64,000 nucleotides of DNA, from assembly GCA_003415625.1 (NCBI GenBank), contig PYIU01000001.1, positions 5,332,746 to 5,396,745 of the forward strand. The letters run 5' to 3'. The notes below the pieces were generated by a model that worked only from the letters and a program-made list of their open reading frames with translations, was not told where the DNA came from and did no database searches. Made by a program: the position numbers and the translations under genes. Source of the DNA: Aquanectria penicillioides. Lineage: Eukaryota > Ascomycota > Sordariomycetes > Hypocreales > Nectriaceae. Positions 56,725 to 64,000 of this stretch are shown one piece after another; the first letter of the stretch is position 1; the number at the start of each line of letters is the position of its first letter.

Positions 56725-59700
56725 ATGGCAGCGAATGGTAATGTTTCCCTGGCCTTCTCCCTCTTCCCGAACAGCCCTGCTTCCCAATAGGCGAGGGAAT
56801 CCTAGAAGACGACCTCTCATATTTAGGAGCCACCTTCTTTGTTCCATGCGCTGACACTTTTCAAGGCCACACCCCTCGAACTGCAAATGCCGTTCCCTCA
56901 TGGAACCCGGCTGCACTGTTGCAGCCAAATCGTCGAACCACCACGACTCCTGACTCAACAAACCCCACCGCGCGACAGTTCTCCACGACCCAGAACTCGC
57001 CGAGACCCCAGTACCATTCGAGTGCGAACGATTCGGTAGTCTTTCAATTCTCGACTCCCGATGAAACCCCCTCAGCCGGTCCATCCAGTCGTGCATCCAC
57101 GCCAAGTAGTGTGCAACCCAATGGCGCTAATGGCGTGGGAGGTTGGATAGAGCGGATGAATAATGTTCAACACCGATCGCATGTTCCTCAGCCCAAACGG
57201 CGCAGGACTGAAGACTGGGAAGTCTCCCAAGACGGTGGAATCGCCGCCCCGCGGAATGGTGGTGGCATCTTAGGAGAATATGTGAAGGAAAAAAGACAGG
57301 AAGCTGATGGGTCAACGGCTTCCCAAGCCATGACCGTTGACTTGACAAGTGGTATGGCAATCTTGCACCGCCCACCCACACTCTCACTTCCAGAGCCACA
57401 CTAACTAGGGATAGGGAACGATGACGACGATGTGATTATCCAAGACCCTCGTGATGAAGAAGTTTGTTATGGCATGATTAAGGCGAATTTGAGTTGTATG
57501 CGAGTACCGTCACCAAAGCCAGGGACGCAGAGTCTCTGGGGACCAAGCTACCAGCCTGGAATAAAGGTTGTGCTGAAAAGACAGGTTGGCGACACCTCGT
57601 TCAAAATTCAAGCGTATGACCACACTCGCCAGATCATTGGCCTTGTGGAGTCTGCAAATGCTCGCGCTGTTGCCCCCTTATTGGACTCTAATATTCGACT
57701 AAGAACCGAGTGCCGGATTCCGCCTCAGCCTAAGCGACCTGGCGAAGAGCCTGGCCAACCAACATCTCGGTCATATGCCCTGGACATCGTGATGTACGGG
57801 CCTCTCAAATACGCCCGAAACGTGGGCGCTCATTTAAGTAGGTATGGACAAAAGCTGTTAGCTCCCTACCTCGTCCAGAAGGGCATCCGGGTGCAGAACC
57901 CTCACGTCATGGAGTACCGCCCCCCTCCACCTAGGTCTTATTCCATGGATGGGCAAGGCACGGGCACCCCCATCATGACAAATCGTACTGTCGAGGAGAT
58001 TCGTTCAGAGGTTATGGGCGTGTTCGACTCTCTCACCCGAAACGAAGATTTGCCGGAGTTGGACCCCGACCCGAGCATTACAACGCCTCTGCTTAAGCAT
58101 CAGAAGCAGGGTTTATACTTCATGATGGCGAGAGAAAAGCTGAGGGAGGCTCAGAATCAAGAAAAGAATATGATTTCATTCTGGCAAACCAAGACTGGCC
58201 CCGCTGGCCAGAAGATCTTTTGCAATGTCATCACGGGTCAAAACCAAGCGAAACCACCGGCAGAAACCCGCGGCGGTATCCTTGCTGACATGATGGGCCT
58301 CGGAAAGACCCTCAGTATCTTGTCTCTGATTGCTAGTTCCACTGAAGCTGCAAACCAGTGGGAACAGCTACAGCCGGTGCAGCCAGAAGCCCCGGAAATG
58401 AAACCGTCAAGGCATGATAGCTTGGCTCATCAACCAAGCCTGAATCTAACCCCGTTAATCCGAAATACCAAGGCTACTTTGCTCGTCTGCCCTCTCAGTA
58501 CAGTTACAAACTGGGAAGAGCAGATCAAACAGCATGTTCGACCTGGAACTCTCAACTGCCATGTGTACCACGGATCAAATCGAATCAAAGATCCTGTGAA
58601 GCTGGCCACGTTCGATCTCGTTATTACCACCTACGGCTCTGTTTCTAACGAACTGAGCTCTCGACGAAAGGGTAAACAGGGTTTATTTCCTTTGGAGCAG
58701 CTAGGCTGGTTTAGAATCGTGCTCGACGAGGCGCACATGATCCGCGAGCACTCAACTTTGCAGTTCAAAGCCATTTGCCGTCTTCAAGCCGACAGACGCT
58801 GGGCCGTAACTGGTACCCCTGTGCAAAATCGACTGGATGACCTGGCAGCTCTTTTGGCATTCCTACGGCTTCATCCATTTCACGATCGAGGGAAGTTTCT
58901 TCGATACATAGTGGAACCTTTCAAGGCATGCGACCCCGAGATTGTGCCAAAACTGCGTGTTCTCGTAGACACGATTACACTGCGTCGCTTGAAGGACAAG
59001 ATCAACTTGCCTCCACGAGAAGACCTAGTTGTAAGGCTTGATTTCAGCCCAGAAGAGCGCAGTATCTATGAAATGTTTGCCAAGAATGCACAGGACCGGG
59101 TCAAGGTCCTTGCCGGAACCCATAACGAGAAAGCACTCGGCGGAAATACCTACATCCACATCCTGAAGGCTATCCTGCGACTCAGGTTGCTTTGTGCGCA
59201 TGGTAAAGACCTTCTCAATGATGCAGATCTCGAAGCACTTCAAGGAATGTCCGCAGAGATGGCCATCGACATTGATGACGACGACGATGACGACAAACCT
59301 TCACTCTCAGACCAAAAGGCCCACGAGATGTTTACATTGATGCAGGAGACGAACAACGATGCCTGCATAGAATGCAACCGAAAACTCAGTTCAATTGAGA
59401 GCTCGAATATCGAGGCAGAGGGCCAAGATGACATCCTTGGCTTCATGACACCCTGCTTCCATGTCATATGCCACTCTTGCATCAAGATTTTCAGGGATCG
59501 AGTGAGACAGACACTCAATCCAGGCGAGTCTTCTGGTATCTGCCCTGTTTGCAATGCTTACGTCAAGCACGCATTTGTCAAAATTCACCGACGAGAGGTC
59601 GATGCTGAGCATGATGGACCTGCAAAATCTAAATCAAAGAGTTCGGGGAAGAAATTTGACAAGTATGACGGACCCCACACCAAGACACGAGCACTTCTCG

Positions 59701-60227
59701 AAGATCTTTTGAAATCAAAGGCAGCAAGTGAAGCAAATCCATCTGAACCACCTTTCAAGTCTGTTGTCTTCTCCGGATGGACTTCCCACTTGGATCTCAT
59801 CGAGCTCGCTCTCACGGCTGCCGGAATCACTTTTACAAGGCTTGATGGTAGCATGAGCCGCACCGCACGCACCGCAGCGATGGATAAATTTAGAGAGGAT
59901 AACAATGTTCATGTCATTCTGGTTTCGATCATGGCTGGCGGTCTGGGTCTCAACCTGACAGCAGGAAACAGCGTTTATGTCATGGAGCCACAGTACAACC
60001 CGGCCGCAGAAGCGCAAGCCATCGACCGAGTGCATAGACTTGGCCAAAACAGACCCGTGCGCACCGTCCGATACATTATGCGTCACAGTTTTGAAGAGAA
60101 GATGCTGGAACTTCAAGAGAAGAAGAGGAAGCTGGCGAGTCTCAGCATGGATGGCCAAAACAAGGCTCTGGATAAGGCCGAGGCGGCCAGGCAAAAGCTA
60201 ATGGACCTGCGAAGTCTTTTCAAATGA
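56725..60227 (+). CDS. SNF2-family DNA translocase with RING finger (RAD5/HLTF-like)
   Basis: Three exons (56725-56737, 56866-57351, 57415-60227) give 1103 residues. Exon 1 has only 13 bases (MAAN plus one base) and joins to GHTPRTANAVPSWNPAALL in frame. Residues 170-300 hold a HIRAN-like segment (VVLKRQVGDTSFKIQAYDHTR, GLVES). Walker A is GGILADMMGLGKTLS (about 460), motif II VLDEAHMIRE (about 602) and motif III AVTGTPVQNRLDDLAAL. A C3HC4-type RING is inserted near 815-882 (CIECNRK, CFHVICHSCI, CPVCNAY), after an acidic DIDDDDDDD tract. The helicase C lobe has SVVFSGWTSHLDLIE and then MAGGLGLNLTAGNSVYVMEP and RVHRLGQNRPV. Such proteins remodel stalled forks and can be E3 ligases for PCNA polyubiquitylation. 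RAD16 or ULS1 relatives share the layout, so HLTF/RAD5 is my best guess from the HIRAN-like start. The gene is intact. Confidence 0.93.
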
Positions 60228-61001
60228 ATGACGAAGATACCCAACTTACATGGCTAATTGGGGTGACATTTCAACTAGCATAGGGAAGGCGTTTTTGGAG
60301 TCGCATTTCCTTTTCTTTCATCCTCTATCCGATTACTCTTTTCTTATTTCCTTAGACGTTTCTCTTGTCTTCCTTTTTTTTTTTTTTTTTTTTTTTTTGG
60401 TCATGCGGATTCAAATTCTCCGCTCCGGAACAGAGCCGGTTTAAGGGGCTCGCTAGCATTATGGCGAAGCGCAGATATCACGGATTCTGGTTTGTGCTGC
60501 ATCAGGCGAGGACATTTACACCTGGCTCTCACGAGAGGTTTTTCTGGTAATGGGAGGCAGAGATGTCTTTTGGGGCATGGCATGGCATAGCATGAGCGAA
60601 TGAGAGATATCCGATACCACGGCTGCAAGGTAACTACAAAAACAGATTCAATTGGAGTTTTTCCTATTCTTCTCTCTTCGTCACAATCCGACGCACCAAA
60701 GAAGGCCAATGGCGTAATATAGGAGACCCAGTGATATGCGTAAATACAAGAGAGACTGGACTGCCTCCAAGGTGTCCGTTGATGGATCAATACATAATAC
60801 GCAGGAGCCATGATCTAGCGGTCGTCGAATCCATCAATTCAGTGGTATCTAATCCTCACTCACAATGACCCCAATTTCTATTTCACCCCAACGCCAATTC
60901 ACTTTTGTGTGTTTTCAAGTTCTGGAAACCAATCTACTCTTTTAAAGATCCGACACAAAAGCATTTTCCATCACAGTTTGGCCAACCCGAGTTGGAAGAC
61001 T
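60228..61001. other. Convergent 3' region between the SNF2 and GCP2 genes
   Basis: T-rich and A-rich DNA with a T25 run at 60374-60398. Both flanking genes end here. No gene or RNA is seen. Confidence 0.6.
60374..60398. repeat. Homopolymer run of 25 T
   Basis: Lies about 150 bp after the SNF2 stop, probably in or just beyond its 3' untranslated region. Confidence 0.9.
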
Positions 61002-63895
61002 TCAGGCCGACTCTTCTTCTGTTCGCAAGCCTGCAAACTCGGTGCCCTGGTTAGCAGTGCTCAAACGAGCGCACAGGCTCAGGAGCACCACAGTCTCAGT
61101 TGCGGCATAGTGATTGAGGGCATCAAGCAGGATTTGCAGATGGCGGCTAAAGTTGCCCTCCCACTTGCGGATTATCTCAAAGAGGTTATCGATGCGAGCC
61201 TCAGCATCGGATCCAGGGGCTGCAGAGGCTGTCGAGGTGTCATGTGCGGATGTGGAGGTGCGCTGGGCCGCTCTGGTGAACTGAAAACGTTTCCACTGAT
61301 CGTCGGTCATGGTTGAGGGCTTATTGTTGCCAGAGAGGTCTGGGTCTGACTTCTCGAGTTCGCGGGTAAGCCAGTTTGTGTAAGCGGCAAAGATGGTGCA
61401 GGTCTGCATGAGCTTGGAGTGGATCTGGATATGCTGGGTTAGTAAACACTAAGATGGCAACGACTGTTGGATACATACCCTCAACAGTTTGCTGTTGGTG
61501 AGCATGCACTCCTTGAGACAGGTATCCAAGAAGTCGACATGATCCTGCATCAGCTCATCCACGGTTCGATTGACTCCTCCAGGGCTTATAGGGTTTGCAT
61601 TGTCGTCCTTGGTCACTAGACGCGACATGAACTTGGTCCAATTTGGCTCAATAACCTCGGCCGTGCAAAAGTAAAGAAGCTGCTGAACAAAGACGAGCAT
61701 GCGGGCACGGAGGGTCCAGACACGACGCTTCCAAATCTCCAGGTTACGATTGGGTCCCCTGTGAGCCCAGCTGATGCCTCTAGTCTGGGTTTGCCAAGTG
61801 GTGGAGAGCTGTGACTCGAGGTAGCGTAGAGAGAGGAGGTAGCGGAACAAGGCCTGGTATCGCCAGATGGTCTTTCGGCTAATGACGAGAGAGACGGGGA
61901 AAGGAACCGAATAGTCTAGTTGAAGAGACGTAAAGCCAATGGCATTCTTGTCATTCTCAATCGGCTGGTTTGCAAGGGGTTGGAGAGCCTCTCCTTGCTC
62001 GATACCTGTGATGTTAACAACGCGCTGTAAGGACCGGACTAGAGGCGTCTCATTCTTCTCAACCTTGACGTCATCCTTGAAGGGATCCATGGACACAATG
62101 CTGCCAGGTTGCCGTAGGACGAGATCTAGCAAAGACTGTAGCTTGCCGGTGTTAACAGACTTGACGGGTTTGCGCAGCTCCGAGGCTCCCAATTCAAGGA
62201 AGTAAGAGAAATAATCCGATGGGTCGAGGAAAAAGTAGTGCTTGAGGGATCGAAGACGCGCAGGTAAGGCATGTGTGGTGAGGAGGAGCTGCATTAGGGA
62301 CTCGTTGGCATGTGCATAGGCATTATTGACGTTCTCGAGAAAGCGGGTGTCATCGAACGAGGCCGGCACATCCTTGACTACCTTGCTGACGTCGACGCCG
62401 CCACACTCGCGGACCACGTTTAGGTATTTCCCTGCCAGTAAGACCTTGTCCTTGACCCCCTGTAGCTGTGGTGGGACGTCTTGATCTCTGATGGTGTACC
62501 TCCTTTCCCAGTATTCGTCAGTGTAGTCTTGTTGTAATCTCTCTCGCCGAATGCTCTTCTGTTCCTTAATAAGGAACTCGGCATGAGGGTCATGGATGCC
62601 ACCATGGTGAAGCCACTCATTGAGCATAACCATGTATGGTTTACTGGCATCTCGCAAGAGGGATGTCAGGAGTGCCCGGGCGGCGGGGTCACCAGACATT
62701 GATTCTAGACGGCTCGTGACCAATCCAAGCACAACTCCGCCCTTGTATATCTTCTTGCCTGTCATGTTACCCGGCATCAGGTCGCCTCCGTCTTGCAATG
62801 TCCTGAGAATATTGTCATAGTCGTCCCCGTCGTCCTCCTCGTCTTCGCTTTCGTCATCGAGCAATGCATTCTTCTTGAGAAGCTCTTGGGCGAGCGAGTA
62901 GAGCTGGAGCATCAGATGTCTTGTAGACATTGTATGAATGTTGAGTACATGCACGGTAAAGGTATCACTAGTTAGGAATTGGGTTTCCAACTGTGCAATC
63001 ATGACCAGGTAGTCCTGGAGGAATTTTCGGACTGAAGCGCAGAGGGCATGGTTGACAGCGCCAAATTCCTCACGGCTTTGAACATCAACAAAAGCTTCCA
63101 AGGCAGAGTAATAAGTGGCCATTCTCAGCATTGACTGTGTGAGATCCTGCAGACTGGGATCAAGCCCAGGCAATATCCTGAAGCCTGGGCCTGATAGCCG
63201 GTCTCTCTCCTCATTGGGGTTGTAACCCTTGGCAAACCTGATGTACTGCCCCTCATATCCCATAAAGACGAAAAGGAGATCCTCGACAATGGCGGCTTCC
63301 TGGAGCTCTAGGCTCAACTCGCCCAAGGGTTTCGGCTGCGGGGCTTGCGGCACGGTCGAGGCAAGGGGAGGGATGGATATTCGGGAAGCCAAGGGGGCGG
63401 TCGTGTGGGGGAGCAGGGTGGCCTCGGGGTTCCATGGTGCTTTGTTCAGAGTTATTTTCTCTGCCGCTTCTTGATTGCGGACTCGGGGAACGGCTTACCT
63501 TGTGGGGGTTCGGCCCTTTGTTCCCTCACCTTCAACTCAGGCGTCTTATGTCTTGGCGCATCGACCACGCTCCTGTTCTCCAAAGGAGCGGTCCGACGAG
63601 GAGCCCGCTCCGGGCTGGTGGTCCGTATTCGCTCGACGTGGGTCTCGTAGGTGCGTTCGGTGACCCTCCTCTCTTCGAAGCGGCGGTCGTCGACATTTCT
63701 GCCGGTTGTGCGAGGGTTCCCCGAGGCGGTACGCTTGTGCATACCTGGGTAGGCACCCGGACGAGGCGAGGGCCCCTTGCTGGAGTCGGAGCGCTCACTC
63801 TTGAAGCTGCTGGTGGCATGGGTAGCTGAGACGCGGGGCCGGTCGTCGCCTTGGCCGTTTGCTCTGGAAGACGCTCGCTGTGCACCGGACGACAT
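61002..63895 (-). CDS. Gamma-tubulin complex component 2 (GCP2/Spc97)
   Basis: Three exons (63895-63499, 63439-61479, 61433-61002) give 929 residues. Exon 1 is a Ser/Arg-rich tail (MSSGAQRASSRANGQG...), and the first intron joins PPQ to APWNPEATLLPHTTAPLAS in frame. Exon 2 carries the two GCP (Grip) domains: AAIVEDLLFVFMGYEGQYIRF opens the N-terminal one, and SLKHYFFLDPSDYFSYFLELG opens the C-terminal, gamma-tubulin-binding one. ITGIEQGEALQPLA, FTSLQLDYSVPFPVSLVISR and ALFRYLLSLRYLESQLS are the most conserved segments, and NRNLEIWKRRVWTLRARMLVF is typical of GCP2/3. The last exon ends LLDALNHYAATETVVLLSLCARL. The LDYxVPFPVSLVIS pattern favours GCP2 over GCP3. The protein pairs with GCP3 and gamma-tubulin to nucleate microtubules at spindle pole bodies. 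No defect is seen. Confidence 0.93.
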
Positions 63896-64000
63896 GCTGG
63901 CGGGCTACATCTGAAAAGGCACTGCCTCTCCTCGGATTCCCAACAGGCGACGCCAGGCGAGAGAGAGTGAAAGCCTGAGATCGAGGTTGTTGTTTGGGGG

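Overview
This window reads as nuclear DNA of a filamentous ascomycete, most likely a Sordariomycete and possibly Hypocreales. The protein genes carry short spliceosomal introns (about 45-145 nt) with GT...AG ends and branch points such as GCTAAT or CTGAC. Most use ATG starts in fungal context. The products are typical of that group: a Zn(II)2Cys6 regulator, a DUF2415 WD-repeat protein, SRP68, gamma-tubulin complex GCP2 and mitochondrial Hsp70. I see no prokaryotic genes, CRISPR array, rRNA, convincing tRNA or intact transposon. Exon-intron models were built by hand; in most of them the exon sum is a whole number of codons, which is an internal check.

Layout. 1.5-2.5 kb: ribokinase (+). 2.6-7.7 kb: three minus-strand genes, namely an unrecognised six-exon fungal protein with an in-frame stop near its start, an E2-variant (AKTIP/FTS-like) protein with an apparent one-base frameshift, and a CCDC124-like ribosome-associated protein. 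7.7-17.4 kb: gene-poor, with one weak reading frame. 17.4-19.3 kb: six-exon MFS transporter (+). 19.3-25.2 kb: gene-poor, full of microsatellites and homopolymers, ending in the C-rich leader of a PPR1/UaY-type Zn2Cys6 regulator (25.2-28.4 kb, +). 29.3-33.8 kb: two minus-strand genes, a single-pass membrane protein with TSTLG repeats and a large PH-domain protein. 34-41.3 kb: gene-poor.

The last third is denser. A coiled-coil protein and an L-2-hydroxyglutarate dehydrogenase lie on the plus strand, facing a DUF2415 WD-repeat protein on the minus strand that carries a second one-base frameshift. The mitochondrial Hsp70 gene (+) follows, with a candidate heat-shock element upstream. Next come a small membrane protein and SRP68 (both -), a RING-containing SNF2 translocase of the RAD5/HLTF group (+), and GCP2 (-) running convergently.

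The genes do not form a pathway cluster. They are mostly housekeeping functions (protein targeting and folding, microtubule nucleation, repair, metabolite repair, ribose salvage) plus one transporter and one regulator. I found no convincing undescribed system. The most useful observations are two probable one-base homopolymer losses in otherwise intact genes, the in-frame stop in the unrecognised gene, a possible cargo-adaptor E2 variant lacking a cysteine, and about 23 kb of gene-poor DNA in three blocks.
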